A DNA stretch of 64,000 nt, taken from positions 1 to 64,000 of the forward strand of contig NZ_MDED01000022.1 of assembly GCF_002939885.1 (NCBI RefSeq), in the 5' to 3' direction. Positions 18,553-29,100 of this stretch are shown piece by piece. The position numbers and the translations under genes were made by a program. The DNA comes from Xanthomonas cucurbitae (GTDB taxonomy: Bacteria > Pseudomonadota > Gammaproteobacteria > Xanthomonadales > Xanthomonadaceae). The notes below the pieces were generated by a model. It searched no databases. It saw only the letters and a list, made by a program, of their open reading frames with translations, and had not been told where the DNA came from. Each line of letters opens with the position of its first letter. Position 1 is the first letter of the stretch.

Positions 18553-19428
18553 GTGAACCCCGCCCTGTTCGACCACTGGATCGCTCGTGCCGAGCGCGGC
18601 CTGGACGCGTGCCTGCCCGCAGCAACGCTGCCGCCACAGCGTCTGCACGCAGCGATGCGGCACGCCGTGCTGGGCGGCGGCAAGCGCCTGCGGCCACTAC
18701 TGGTGTACGCCAGCGGCACGCTGTTCGGCGCTGCGGAAGACGTGCTGGATTCGCCTGCCGTGGCGGTGGAGCTGATCCACGCCTATTCGCTGGTGCATGA
18801 CGACCTGCCGGCGATGGACGACGATGCCTTGCGCCGTGGCCAGCCCACCGTGCACATCGCCTTCGACGAAGCCACCGCGATCCTGGCCGGCGACGCCCTG
18901 CAGGCGCGGGCCTTCGAACTGCTGGCCGCCGCGCCAGTGGGCGCCGAGCTGCGGGTCGGCTGGTTGCAGAGCCTGGCCACCGCAGCGGGCGCCGCCGGCA
19001 TGTGCGGCGGCCAGGCGCTGGATATCGACGCCACCGGCCAGCTGCAATCGCTGTCCGAACTGCAACGCATGCATGCGCTCAAGACCGGTGCGCTGATTCG
19101 CGCGGCGGTGCGCATGGGCGCGCTGAGCGGTGCGGCTGCGCCGGCCGACCAGCAGCGTCTTGACGACTTCGCCGATGCGCTGGGGCTGGCCTTCCAGGTC
19201 CGCGACGACATCCTGGATGTGGAATCGAGTTCGGCCCAGCTGGGCAAGACCGCCGGCAAGGATGTGGCGCAAGCCAAATCGACCTATCCCGCCCTGCTCG
19301 GCATGGCCGGCGCCAAGGCCAAGCTGGCCGAACTGGCCACGCGCATGCACGAGGTTCTGCAGCCCTACGGCCGCCAGGGCGAAACCCTGGCGACGCTGGC
19401 CCGGTTTGCGGTCGACCGCGCGCACTGA
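18553..19428 (+). CDS. ispA: Farnesyl diphosphate synthase
   Basis: A 291-residue prenyltransferase that joins isopentenyl and dimethylallyl diphosphates into farnesyl diphosphate for quinone, undecaprenyl and hopanoid precursors. The first aspartate-rich motif DDLPAMDDD begins at residue 83, the second VRDDILD at about 216-222, and GGGKRLRP at about 41. The GTG start at 18553, one base after the xseB stop, gives the usual length. The dxs gene that often follows ispA is not here; a 450-bp spacer and a peptidase gene come next. Confidence 0.93.
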   Translation: MNPALFDHWIARAERGLDACLPAATLPPQRLHAAMRHAVLGGGKRLRPLLVYASGTLFGAAEDVLDSPAVAVELIHAYSLVHDDLPAMDDDALRRGQPTVHIAFDEATAILAGDALQARAFELLAAAPVGAELRVGWLQSLATAAGAAGMCGGQALDIDATGQLQSLSELQRMHALKTGALIRAAVRMGALSGAAAPADQQRLDDFADALGLAFQVRDDILDVESSSAQLGKTAGKDVAQAKSTYPALLGMAGAKAKLAELATRMHEVLQPYGRQGETLATLARFAVDRAH

Positions 19429-19882
19429 GCGCTGCGCGCCCGACCGGGCTGGCAACCACGCGCAGCACAATGCTCGCTGGCAGGCGTACCCGACACAACC
19501 GCGCAGCGACCGGCCACGCAAACCATCGACAGCCACGCCCACCGGATCGACCCCGCCGCGGCATCCAAGACCACGTTCGCGCACTGCGTGCGCCAGCGCA
19601 CGGTCGGCGCGGCGTGCAGGCGCGCCCCACTCCAGTACCACGTCACAAAACGCAACTTCCCTGTCTGCGCCCTGCTGCAGCTGAAAGCACCCGAAACGGC
19701 GCCATTCATGACCGGTCGCACGTTTTATAACTGAACTAACCACACCAGCGGCACGTTGCGCCCGGCCGGACTCACTTCTTAACTGAAATGTTACTGATTG
19801 AACCACTTGTCGCGCCTGCTGGCTGTGCCTAGGTTTGGATCGCCCGCGCCTGCGGGCATCCCCCGATCAAGGAGAGTCTCTG
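19429..19882. other. 454-bp spacer between ispA and M35 peptidase gene
   Basis: No gene seen. The first 250 bases are GC-rich with no recognised feature. From about 19725 the sequence turns AT-richer (ATAACTGAACTAACC, then TTAACTGAAATGTTACTG) and probably carries the promoter of the secreted peptidase. Confidence 0.4.
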
Positions 19883-20971
19883 GTGAAGAATGTTTTTCTC
19901 GCATCGTTTGCTGCAGGTACGCTGGCCGTCGTCGGCGTACTGGGTTCGGCACAGGCGCAATCCCTGCGCGGCCCGGTTCCATTGACCATTGAACTGTCGC
20001 CAGTGGCCGACCAGGCCGGGCGGCATCAGGGCAGGATCGCGGTGACCGTCACCAACACTGGCAACCGGACCGCCCGCGTGCCGAGCTATCAATTGCCGTT
20101 GACCTCGCTGGACAACGGCATCCTGGAGGTCAGCCACGAGGGCGCGCCGGTGGCCTACACCGGACGGCTGGTCAAGCGCGGCCTGCCCAAAGCGGCCGAT
20201 TTCACCATCCTGCAGCCTGGCCAGAGCGTCAAGGGTGAGGTCGACCTGGCCGGCGCGTACGACCTGTCCAGCAGCGGCAACTACACCATCCAGGTGCGCT
20301 CGGCGCTGCACTATGCCTCGCTGTCGGACGGCAGCCTGATGAAGGCGGCCAACGGCCAGCCGGCCGTGGCCACCAGCGCCCCGCTCACCCTCTGGCTGAA
20401 CGGCGTCAATCGCGGCCTGCAGCGTCAGCTGGCAGTCGGCCCGCAGGCGGTCATCAACGGGATCAACTACCAGAGTTGCAGCACCACCCAGACCAACCAG
20501 CTCGCCACGGCAGTGGGTGCGGCGCGCACCTATTCGCAGAATGCGCGCACGTATCTCAACGGTGGCAGCACCGGTGCGCGCTACACCACCTGGTTTGGCG
20601 CCTACAACGCCTCGCGCTATAGCCGGGTCAGCGCGAACTTCGTGGCCATCGACAATGCGCTGGATCAGAACAACGGCCAGATCACCCTCAACTGCAATTG
20701 CAGCGATAGCGCATACGCCTACGTCTACGCCAACGCCCCGTACGAGATCTACATCTGCAACGCGTTCTGGGGCGCGCCGGTGCGCGGCACCGATTCCAAG
20801 GCCGGCACCCTGGTGCACGAGATGAGCCACTTCACCGTGGTGGCCGGCACCCAGGACCGCGTGTATGGCCAGTCCGGGTCGCGCAGCCTGGCGATCAACA
20901 ATCCGGCCCAGGCCATCACCAATGCCGATAGCCACGAATACTTCGCTGAAAACACCCCGGCGCAGAACTGA
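19883..20971 (+). CDS. Secreted M35 (deuterolysin-type) zinc metalloendopeptidase
   Basis: A 362-residue exported protease. The signal peptide ends at AQA (about residue 25). An N-terminal beta-rich region to about residue 180 is followed by the M35/aspzincin domain. Zinc motif HEMSH is at 312-316, and GTQDRVYG at 322-329 supplies the third ligand Asp, the signature that separates M35 from other metzincin-like families. Start GTG 19883 has AAGGAGA 8 bp upstream. M35 enzymes are best known from fungi; this one is probably secreted by the type II system to degrade host or environmental protein. Alone on its strand, followed by a hairpin. Confidence 0.92.
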   Translation: MKNVFLASFAAGTLAVVGVLGSAQAQSLRGPVPLTIELSPVADQAGRHQGRIAVTVTNTGNRTARVPSYQLPLTSLDNGILEVSHEGAPVAYTGRLVKRGLPKAADFTILQPGQSVKGEVDLAGAYDLSSSGNYTIQVRSALHYASLSDGSLMKAANGQPAVATSAPLTLWLNGVNRGLQRQLAVGPQAVINGINYQSCSTTQTNQLATAVGAARTYSQNARTYLNGGSTGARYTTWFGAYNASRYSRVSANFVAIDNALDQNNGQITLNCNCSDSAYAYVYANAPYEIYICNAFWGAPVRGTDSKAGTLVHEMSHFTVVAGTQDRVYGQSGSRSLAINNPAQAITNADSHEYFAENTPAQN

Positions 20972-20991
20972 CCGCAGCAGGTCGCAACGAC

Positions 20992-21019
20992 ACAGGCCCG
21001 GCGTCGCTGCCGGGCCTGT
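20992..21019. terminator. Hairpin after M35 peptidase gene
   Basis: Perfect 11-bp stem, ACAGGCCCGGC / GCCGGGCCTGT, 6-base loop, between convergent genes. The T tract is weak. The stem closely resembles the one at 3137-3160. Confidence 0.55.
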
Positions 21020-21037
21020 GTCGGTTGCCATGCCACA

Positions 21038-21427
21038 TTACTTGATGAGGCGCAGCGAGAACGGATACCGATAATGCTCGCCGTTGTTGGCCTTGACCGC
21101 CGCCAGGATGCAGAACACCAGGCTGACGACCCACACCAAGGCGGGCAGGAACCCGAGCAGTCCCAACGTCACCACGGACAGGATGGCCGCCACGATCACG
21201 GCCAGCGTCACGGTGATCTGGAAATTCAACGCTTCCTTGGCCTGGTCGGTGGCGAACGGCTTGGACGGACTGGCGTCCTTGCTGATGAGCCAGATCACCA
21301 GCGCGCCGACGAAATAGGTCACGATGCCCAGCAGGTGCGCCGCCAGCGCCAGGGTGCGCTCCTGCGAGGGGGTATCGGTTCCGATCGGCGGCGGCGGCGG
21401 TGCGGCGTGTGTCTCGAATTCGCTCAT
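21038..21427 (-). CDS. DUF4870 family small membrane protein
   Basis: A 129-residue protein with a Pro-rich cytoplasmic N-terminus and three hydrophobic segments (about 33-50, 67-88, 93-115). Features typical of DUF4870/Tic20-like proteins are the LAHLLGI start of the first segment, FATDQAKEALNFQ between segments one and two, and NNGEHYRYPFSLRLIK at the end. Its function is unknown. The start MSEFETHA at 21427 is preferred to an upstream in-frame codon at 21439. Confidence 0.82.
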   Translation of the reverse strand: MSEFETHAAPPPPPIGTDTPSQERTLALAAHLLGIVTYFVGALVIWLISKDASPSKPFATDQAKEALNFQITVTLAVIVAAILSVVTLGLLGFLPALVWVVSLVFCILAAVKANNGEHYRYPFSLRLIK

Positions 21428-21617
21428 CTGTTTTCCCAAACATGATTGTGGTGCGGCGGACTATAACAACAATACAGCCGACCACCGGTGCGCAACGACG
21501 GCGCCGCTTGCCGCGACCGCTGTTGCGGCAAGTGGCATGACGAAAGCGCACCCCATGCGATGCACCGCGTTGCCGGCCGCGCGCCTGCTGGCATCGGTGC
21601 GCAGGCGAGCGGCTCGC

Positions 21618-22985
21618 TCAGCTTTCGCCGGCCACGGTCATGCGATTGACCAGCACCGAACCGATCTTGACGTGCGAACGCCGGTCCACGTCGCTGCCCA
21701 CCGCGTCGATGCCGGCAAACATCTCGCGCAGGTTGCCGGCGATGGTCAGGCCGTCCACCGGATAGGCGATGGCGCCGTTCTCGATCCAGAAGCCACCGGC
21801 GCCGCGCGAGTAATCGCCGGTCACCGGGTTGACGCCATTGCCCATCAGCTCGGTGACTAACAACCCGCGCGACATGCCGGCAATCATCGACGCCAGATCG
21901 CCGGCGTTGGCGCTGACCTGCAGGTTGTGCACGCCGCCGGCGTTGGCGGTGGTCTGCAGCCCCAGCTTGCGCGCCGAATAGCTGCCCAGCACGTAGCGCT
22001 GCAGCACCCCGTCGGTTATCAGGGCCGCGCGCCGGGTCGCCACGCCTTCGCCATCGAACGCGGCCGAGCGCAGCCCGCGCCGTAGATGCGGCAGCTCCTC
22101 GATGTTGAACCACTCGGGGAACAGCCGGGTGCCGACGCTGTCGAGCAGGAAGCTGGCGCGGCGATACAGCGCGCCGCCGGACACCGCGCCCAGCAGATGG
22201 CCGACCAGCGAGCGCGCCACTTCCGGTGCAAACAGCACCGGCAGCTGGCCGGTGGGCAGCGAACGCGGCTGCAACCGCGCCACGGTACGCTCGGCGGCAT
22301 GCCGGCCGATGGCATCCGGCGCCTCCAGGTCTTCGCGTGCCAGTGCGCTGCTGTACCAGCCATCGCGCTGCATGCCGTCGCCCTGCCCGGCGATCAGTGC
22401 GCAGCTGATCGAATGATGGGTGCCGCGCTCGCGACCAACGAAGCCATGCGAGTTGGCATACACCGACAGGCTGAGACCGGTGCTGGCCGAGGCGCCGTCG
22501 GAGTTGCTGATGCGCGCATCGGCCTCGCGCCCGGCAGTTTCGCAGGCCAGCGCCAGATCCACTGCCGTGTCGGCATCCAGCGCCCACGGGTGCCAGCTGT
22601 CGAGCTCGGGGAACTCCTGCGCCATCAGCTCCGGGTCGGCCAGGCCGGCCGCCACGTCGTCTTCGGTGTAGCGCGCGATCGCGCAGGCCTGCGCCACCGT
22701 GGCTTCCAGGCTGGACTCCTGCAGATCGGCGGTGCTGGCGCTGCCCTTGCGCTTGCCGAAATACACCGTCACCGCGATACCGCGGTCGCGGGTGGATTCG
22801 ACGGTTTCCACCTCGCCCAGCCGCACGTTCACATCCAGGCCGCGCTCTTCGCTGCAGCTCACTTCGGCCTGGGTGGCGCCAGCGGCGCGGGCGCGCTCAA
22901 GCAGGCGCTGGGAGATGTCGGTCAGCGCATCCAGGCGCTGCAGGCTGTCGTCGGTGACACGGGTTTCGGAGGAGAGTGCGTTCAA
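21618..22985 (-). CDS. pmbA: Metalloprotease PmbA (TldE subunit)
   Basis: A 455-residue non-catalytic partner of TldD in the TldD/E peptidase, which degrades unfolded peptides and, in E. coli, matures microcins and degrades the CcdA antitoxin. It matches PmbA along its length, including NSDGASAS, GVATRRAALITDGVLQRYVL and the C-terminal ENGAIAYPVDGLTIAGNL block. No ATG fits the N-terminus; TTG 22985 is chosen because AAAGGATA lies just upstream. The start region abuts a 54-bp tandem repeat shared with the divergent darP promoter. Confidence 0.92.
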   Translation of the reverse strand: MNALSSETRVTDDSLQRLDALTDISQRLLERARAAGATQAEVSCSEERGLDVNVRLGEVETVESTRDRGIAVTVYFGKRKGSASTADLQESSLEATVAQACAIARYTEDDVAAGLADPELMAQEFPELDSWHPWALDADTAVDLALACETAGREADARISNSDGASASTGLSLSVYANSHGFVGRERGTHHSISCALIAGQGDGMQRDGWYSSALAREDLEAPDAIGRHAAERTVARLQPRSLPTGQLPVLFAPEVARSLVGHLLGAVSGGALYRRASFLLDSVGTRLFPEWFNIEELPHLRRGLRSAAFDGEGVATRRAALITDGVLQRYVLGSYSARKLGLQTTANAGGVHNLQVSANAGDLASMIAGMSRGLLVTELMGNGVNPVTGDYSRGAGGFWIENGAIAYPVDGLTIAGNLREMFAGIDAVGSDVDRRSHVKIGSVLVNRMTVAGES

Positions 22986-22995
22986 TGCTTTATCC

Positions 22996-23094
22996 TTTGG
23001 ATGCGGATCCGTCCGCAAGAACCCGGCCGTCCCTGGCCGGACTGTTTGATTTGGATGCGGATCCGTCCGCAAGAACCCGGCCGTCCAAGGCCGG
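22996..23094. repeat. Two-copy 54-bp tandem repeat in the pmbA/darP divergent region
   Basis: The block starting TTTGGATGCGGATCCGTCCG occurs at 22996 and again at 23050 (38 bases nearly identical), each followed by an inverted CCGGCC...GGCCGG. Each copy can fold into two small hairpins, GCGGA/TCCGC and CCGGCC/GGCCGG. It occupies almost all of the 145-bp spacer between the two start codons, so it must overlap the promoter or leader of one or both genes. Confidence 0.85.
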
Positions 23095-23130
23095 AGATAT
23101 TTATCAACCAAGTTTCGGGATGTAGTGGCA

Positions 23131-23721
23131 ATGCGCGGACGCGATGAAGACACCGGTGAGTTTCGTGGCGCCAGCCGCAGCCAGCAACGGCGCGAGGCGC
23201 TGGAAATTTTTGACCTGGGCGAGAAGCTGGTGGCGCTCACGGCGGCGCAACTGGCCAAGCTGCCGGTGCCCGAGTCGCTGATCCCGCATATCGAAGAGAG
23301 CAAGCGCATCACCTCGCATATCGCACACAAGCGGCAACTGGCGTTTCTGGCCAAGCACATGCGCCGCGAGGAAGATGAGACCCTGGCAGCGATCCGCGAC
23401 GCGCTGGATGCCAACAGCGACACCGCGCGCCGCGAAGTGGCCGCGATCCACCGCGTCGAGCGCTGGCGCGAACGCCTGCTCGCCGAAGGCGACACCGCGC
23501 TGGCCGAACTGCTGGAGGCCTACCCGGCCGCCGACCGCCAGCAGCTGCGCCAGCTGGTGCGCAACGCGATCCACGAACGCGCCAAGAACAAACCCCCGCG
23601 CGCCTACCGCGAACTGTTTCAGGTACTGCGCGACATCTCCACGCAAGCCGGCGAACAACCCGACGACGCGCACGGCAGCGATCTCGAGATCGACGACGCC
23701 GACCCGGATACCGAGGAATAA
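23131..23721 (+). CDS. darP: Dual-action ribosome maturation protein DarP (YjgA, DUF615)
   Basis: A 196-residue, highly charged helical protein. DarP in E. coli promotes peptidyl-transferase centre formation in late 50S precursors. The family block [21 protein letters not shown] and [15 protein letters not shown] are present, followed by [30 protein letters not shown]. The acidic C-terminal tail is rich in Asp/Glu. The ATG at 23131 is used; a GTG two codons upstream is possible. Adjacent and divergent pmbA is the same arrangement as yjgA/pmbA in E. coli. Confidence 0.92.
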   Translation: MRGRDEDTGEFRGASRSQQRREALEIFDLGEKLVALTAAQLAKLPVPESLIPHIEESKRITSHIAHKRQLAFLAKHMRREEDETLAAIRDALDANSDTARREVAAIHRVERWRERLLAEGDTALAELLEAYPAADRQQLRQLVRNAIHERAKNKPPRAYRELFQVLRDISTQAGEQPDDAHGSDLEIDDADPDTEE

Positions 23722-23769
23722 GAACCCAGCCACGCGGGGCGCATCGGATGCCGATGCCCCCGCCGTTAC

Positions 23770-23799
23770 GATTCCCGAATCCCCATTCCCGATTCCCGG
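23770..23799. repeat. Heptad repeat GGGAATC (as GATTCCC), copy A
   Basis: Four degenerate heptads between the convergent darP and tldD genes, ending next to the tldD stop. The sequence CGTTAC before it is the complement of the AATCG-T-AA extension seen at the other copies. Confidence 0.8.
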
Positions 23800-23803
23800 C
23801 ATC

Positions 23804-25249
23804 TCAGGCCTGCGTCCCACCAACGGTGATGCCGTCGATCAACAGCGACGGCTGGCCCACGCCCACCGGCACGCTCTGGCCGTCCTTGCCGCAGACGCCC
23901 ACGCCTTCATCCAGCGCCAGGTCGTTGCCGATCATGCGCACCTTCTGCATGGTTTCCGGGCCATTGCCGATCAGGGTGGCGCCCTTGACCGGCGCGGTGA
24001 CCTTGCCGTCTTCGATCAGGTAGGCCTCGGTAGCCGAGAACACGTACTTGCCGCTGGTGATATCGACCTGGCCACCGCCGAAGTTCACTGCATAGATGCC
24101 CCTCTTGACCGAGCGGATCATTTCTTCCGGGTCGTGCTGGCCGGCGCGCATATAGGTGTTGGTCATGCGCGGCATGGTCAGGTGCGCGAACGATTCGCGA
24201 CGACCGTTGCCGGTGGGCGCCACGCCCATCAGGCGGGCGTTGTGGCTGTCCTGCATGTAGCCCACCAGCACGCCGTCTTCGATCAGCGTGGTGCACTGCG
24301 TCGGGGTGCCTTCGTCGTCGATGTTGAGCGAGCCGCGGCGCCCGTCCAGGGTGCCGTCGTCGACGATGGTCACGCCCGGCGAGGCCACGCGCTCGCCGAT
24401 GCGCCCGGCGTAGACGCTGGTGCCCTTGCGATTGAAATCGCCTTCCAGCCCGTGGCCGACTGCCTCGTGCAGCAACACGCCGGGCCAGCCCGGGCCGAGC
24501 ACCACCGGCATCACCCCGGCCGGTGCGGGGATGGCGTCCAGATTGACCAGCGCCTGGCGCAGCGCCTCACGCGCGAACCCTTCCGGGCGACCATCGGCGA
24601 ACAGCTCGGCATAGCCGTAACGGCCACCACCACCGGAGTAACCGGACTCGCGGCGGCCGTTGTGCTCGACGATGACCTGCACGTTCAAACGCACCAGCGG
24701 GCGCACGTCGGCCGCCAGCACGCCATCGCTGCGTGCGATCAGCACGGTGTCCACGCCGCCGGACAGGCTCACCATCACCTGCTTGACGCGCGCATCGGCG
24801 GCGCGCAGGAACTGGTCGATGCGGCGTAGCAGGTCCACCTTGGTGGCGCTGTCCATGTCGTCGATCGGGTCGGTGGCCGGGTACAGCGCGCGGCCATTGC
24901 CACGCACCAGCGCGCGGCTGGGGTGCGCACCGCCATCGCGCGAAATCGCGCGCGCCGATTGCGCCGCTTCCAGCAAGGTGTCGCGCTGGATATCGTCGGA
25001 GTACGCAAAGCCGGTTTTTTCGCCGGAGATCGCGCGCACGCCGACGCCTTGTTCGATGGAATGCGCGCCGTCCTTGACGATGCCGTCCTCCACGCTCCAG
25101 CTCTCGCGCCGCGAGTGCTGGAAATACAGATCGCCGAAGTCGATACCGGGGCCCAGCAGGGCGCCGAAGGTGCGGTCCAGATGGCCGGCGTCCAGGCCGG
25201 AAGGAAGCAGCAGCCGGGTTTCGGCAAGAGTGAGAGCGTTATCGGTCAT
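23804..25249 (-). CDS. tldD: Metalloprotease TldD
   Basis: A 481-residue catalytic subunit of the TldD/E zinc peptidase. The zinc site HEAVGH is at residues 261-266 within [16 protein letters not shown], and the third-ligand region is C-terminal, near VGVCGKDGQ. An N-terminal block with [13 protein letters not shown] also matches the family. The start at 25249 (MTDNALTL) gives the standard length; a longer frame reaching 25816 runs antisense through the next gene. The partner gene pmbA is 0.8 kb away with only darP between, closer than in E. coli where they lie apart. Confidence 0.95.
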   Translation of the reverse strand: MTDNALTLAETRLLLPSGLDAGHLDRTFGALLGPGIDFGDLYFQHSRRESWSVEDGIVKDGAHSIEQGVGVRAISGEKTGFAYSDDIQRDTLLEAAQSARAISRDGGAHPSRALVRGNGRALYPATDPIDDMDSATKVDLLRRIDQFLRAADARVKQVMVSLSGGVDTVLIARSDGVLAADVRPLVRLNVQVIVEHNGRRESGYSGGGGRYGYAELFADGRPEGFAREALRQALVNLDAIPAPAGVMPVVLGPGWPGVLLHEAVGHGLEGDFNRKGTSVYAGRIGERVASPGVTIVDDGTLDGRRGSLNIDDEGTPTQCTTLIEDGVLVGYMQDSHNARLMGVAPTGNGRRESFAHLTMPRMTNTYMRAGQHDPEEMIRSVKRGIYAVNFGGGQVDITSGKYVFSATEAYLIEDGKVTAPVKGATLIGNGPETMQKVRMIGNDLALDEGVGVCGKDGQSVPVGVGQPSLLIDGITVGGTQA

Positions 25250-25348
25250 GCGATCAGGATGGGGCCCGCGCGCCGGGGAGACAAGTCGTCCGGCTGAATC
25301 GGGCGCGCCGCTATCATGGCTGCCTCGTGTCCTTTGCCGCGCCTGTGC

Positions 25349-26107
25349 ATGAAGCTCATCGCCCACGTCCTGGATGGCCACACGCTGGACATCCGCCCTG
25401 CCCCGCCTGCGCGCGACTGGATGGATGCCACCGACCAGCGCTACGCCTACCGCTGCCTGCCGCTGGCAATCGCCAATGCGCATGGTTGGGAACTGCTGTG
25501 CCCGTCCGGTTTCGAGGCGGCGTGGGATGGCCGCGATGGGCTGGACGCTATTGCCATCCGCGCCGATGCCGGCACTGCGGCGCCGGCGATCAGCCATTTC
25601 GGTTATGGCGTGCTGACCTTCCATGTGCCCTGCCTGTTCCGCACCGACACCGGCATCGACCTGTTCGTCACCGGCCCGTTGAACCGGCCCAAAGACGGCA
25701 TCGGCGCATTGAGCGGCCTGGTGGAAACCGACTGGAGCCCGTCCACCTTCACCATGAACTGGCGTTTCACCCGCCCAGGCCAAGTGCACTTCGCGGCCGG
25801 CGAGCCGTTCTGCCATCTGTTTCCGTTACAGCGTCAGTTGATCGAGCAGGTGCAGCCGCAGTGGAGGCCACTGTCAGAAACGCCGCAGCTGGCGCAGCAG
25901 CATGCCGACTGGACGCACAGCCGCACGCGCTTTCTGCAGGACCTGCCGGATGCGCAATCGGCGGCGGCGCGCGAGAAGTGGCAGCGCGGTTATTTTCGCG
26001 GCGTGACCGCAACAGACCCGACGCCGCAACCGGGCCACCGTGCCCGCCTGCGCCTGCCGATGTTCACGCGCGCCGGCAGCGACGAGGAGTCATCAGCAGG
26101 CGACTGA
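25349..26107 (+). CDS. DUF6065 family protein
   Basis: A 252-residue soluble protein without signal peptide or membrane segment. The family block is clear: [19 protein letters not shown], then [19 protein letters not shown] with [18 protein letters not shown], then [10 protein letters not shown]. No enzyme motif is known for this family, and in other genomes it is often near natural-product or 2-oxoglutarate-enzyme genes, but not here. It sits on the opposite strand between tldD and yhdP, with a 10-bp gap to the yhdP stop. An upstream ATG at 25316 is possible. Confidence 0.78.
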   Translation: MKLIAHVLDGHTLDIRPAPPARDWMDATDQRYAYRCLPLAIANAHGWELLCPSGFEAAWDGRDGLDAIAIRADAGTAAPAISHFGYGVLTFHVPCLFRTDTGIDLFVTGPLNRPKDGIGALSGLVETDWSPSTFTMNWRFTRPGQVHFAAGEPFCHLFPLQRQLIEQVQPQWRPLSETPQLAQQHADWTHSRTRFLQDLPDAQSAAAREKWQRGYFRGVTATDPTPQPGHRARLRLPMFTRAGSDEESSAGD

Positions 26108-26117
26108 GCAGCAGGCG

Positions 26118-29100
26118 TCAGCGCGCTGGCGCAGCAGCCGGCGTCGGCTTGCTCGGCGCGCGCTCCCGCTCGCGTTCCACCACATCCACCTGCGGGTCCT
26201 TCCACGGCCCGGTGACGTGGTAGCTCTTGGCGCCGATCGCACCCAGTGGCTTGCCCAGCACCGCATTGGCGGCCGCGCCCACCGCCGCGCCCACCGGGCC
26301 GCCGGCCACCGCGCCGACCACGGTCAGCAGGTTGCCGGCCTTGGGGTTGACGTCCACGGTCTGGTCGAAGGTCTGCGCGCGCAGATCGGTCTGCCCGCGG
26401 ATGGCGATGTCGGCCGCCGGCCCGGCAATGCGGATGGCATCGGTCCGTGCGAGGCCCTCGCCGAAGCGCACCTCGCCGGCCAACGTGTTGAAAGCCAACC
26501 CCTTGGAGAAGAAATCGCGGAAGTCGAACATCAGCCGGCGCGGCAACTGCGCCACGCTGAGCAGGCCGAGCACACGGCCGGCGCCCGGCTCCACTTCCAG
26601 CAATTGGCCGTTGCGGACGTCCACCTTGAGATTGCCGTCCAGCGAGCCGAGCGCAAAGCCAGCCGGCGAGCCCTGCCAGCCGGCATTGAGTTCCAGCTGG
26701 CCTTCGCCACCGCGCAGCTGCCCGCCCAGGGTGAGGGTCTGCAGCAGCTTGCCCAGGTTGCGGCTGTCCACGCGCGCCGACAGCCGCGTGCTGGCCGCCC
26801 CGCCCTTGCCGCGCCACGCGCCGGTCAGGCCGATGCTCTGGTCGTCCGAGCGCAGCTGCAGCTGATCCACCTGCATGCCATCGGTCAGCCGGCTGCTGCG
26901 CAGGGTCGCCGCGCCCAGGGCCATCTTGCCGACCCGCAGGTCGTCGATGTCCAGCGCCAGCGGCGGGATCGAGACGGGGTCGAACTCGGCCACCGCGCGG
27001 CGTGCCGGTTCCGGCAAGGCACCGGCCAGCGGGTCGCCCGGCTCGGGCTCGGCGGGCGCCGGTGCCTCGGCCACCGGCTGCCAGCGCACGGTGCTGAGCT
27101 TGCCCTGCACCGTGCCGCCGCTGGCATTGGGCACGGTGAGCTGGCCGGCCAGCGAGGGGCCGTCCAGGGTCACCGCCACCGCATCGCGGGTCGGGCGTAG
27201 CCTTAGCCGCGTCTGCGGGAACACGCCGCCGATCAGCAGCAGCCTGTCGGCCTGCACGTCCACTTGTTGCAACGGCACTGCCTCCTTGCTGGGCACCGCC
27301 GGCTGGCCCGGCAGCGGCGGCATGTCGGGATCGCGGCTGCTGCGTGCCAAGCTGATCCAGTCGATCGCATCCAGCGACGCGGTGCGGCCGGTGACCACCA
27401 GTCCGTTGGCCGGCGGGCGCTCGGTCACCGTGTCGCTGCCCATCACCACGCGTACGCCGGTCTGTTCGCCGTGGCGATTGGCCTTCACTGCCACCAGCTT
27501 GCCGAAGGCCACATCGATATCGCCATCGCCCACCGGCAAGGCCACCTTGACCTGGGTGTCCAGCGGGCGGCCGGCCGGCTTGTCCAGGGGCGCGGGCAGA
27601 TCCAGCATGGTGCCCACCAGATTCGAGCGCAGCGTCAGCAGCGCCTGCGCATTCGGCTGGCCCGACGTGGGCAACGGCACGTCCACCCCCACCTGCCACG
27701 GCGCACTGCCATGCACGTAGGGGCGCAACCAGTCCATCTGCGGCGCCCGGTCGAACAACTCCTCGGCGTCCAGGGTGGCGTTGAAGCGCGCTTCGAAGGC
27801 CTGCGCCGGGTCCTGCACGAAACTGCCGGCACGCAGCGCCAGCTCGCCGGTGTGGCCCTGGTGCTGCACGCTCAGGTGCTCGGCGGCAAAGCCGCTGTCG
27901 CGATACTCGGCCTGCCCGCTGACCTGGTCGAAAGCCAGGTCCCAGCGCGCATCGGCCAGCTTGGCACCCTGCAGCGCGACCGTGCCCTGTAGATGCCCGC
28001 CCACGCCCTTGGTCCGCAACGGGCGCAGCAGATCGAAACTCACCGCCGCCGGGCCGGACACGCTGAGGTTGCGCAAGGTGTCGCCATAGCGGCGCTCCAG
28101 CGGGCTCTGTCGCAGCATGCCCAGCAGCTGCGCCGCGTCAGCCTGGGTGGAGGCGCGCACGTAGAGCTCGGAGGTCGCAAAACTGGGGATCCCCGCGCTC
28201 AGCTGCGCGATCGGGGTGCCGGCCAGCCCCCCCTTGCCGTGGAGCGAGAAGCCGTTGCCGATGAAGCTCAGCTCGGCCTGCACCTGTTCCATCGCCGGCC
28301 AGTCCGGGTTGAAGCGGATCATGCCATCGCGGATCTGCCCGAACGCTTCGAAGCGCCCATCGTTGTTGTCGAACGGCCAGTCGTCCAGATCGCCGCTGAC
28401 CAGCCCGGTGCCGCCTGTGACCACACCGCCGGCCACGGCCATGTCCAGCCAATCGATGGCGGCCTTGCTCATCTTGGAGCGGATCCAGAACTTGCGTGCC
28501 ACCGGCAGCGCCACGTCGTCCAGCTGCGCGGCCAGTTGCATGCGCGGGCGACTGCCGTCGTTCTGGAACCACAGCCCGCCGCGCACGTTGGCGCCGTAGT
28601 CGCTGGCCTGCACACGCAGCGCCGGCGTGGCGACCTGCCAGCCAGCGCCCTCGCGCCAGCCGACGATCTTGCCGGCCAGCTGGATCTGATGCACCACCCC
28701 GAAGCCGGTGGGCCAGTCGAAGCGCACCGTTGCGTCGGCGTCGGTCTCCAGTTCGCCGCCCTGCGCATCGCCATCGATGCGCCCGCGCAGGCCGCTGATG
28801 CCTGGTGCATTGCCAACCGGCAGGAAGCCGAGTTCGTCGATGCGGCCTTGCGCACGCATCGGCCCGCCCGGCTCGCCGGCAAGCTGCAGCTCGGCCACCC
28901 GCAGTTGCGGCCTGGACAGGCTCAGCCAGCGGCGCAGGCCCGGCGAGAGCCGGTCGCTCAACGCGGCGGCCGCAATCAGACCCGAAACATCCGCCTGCTG
29001 AGCGGCCACCGCATAGCGACGCCCACCAACGATGCTCAGTCCGTCCAGATGCTGCAACGCGGTGGCCTGCCCCAGCCGCAGCAGCGGCGCATCGAGCCGC

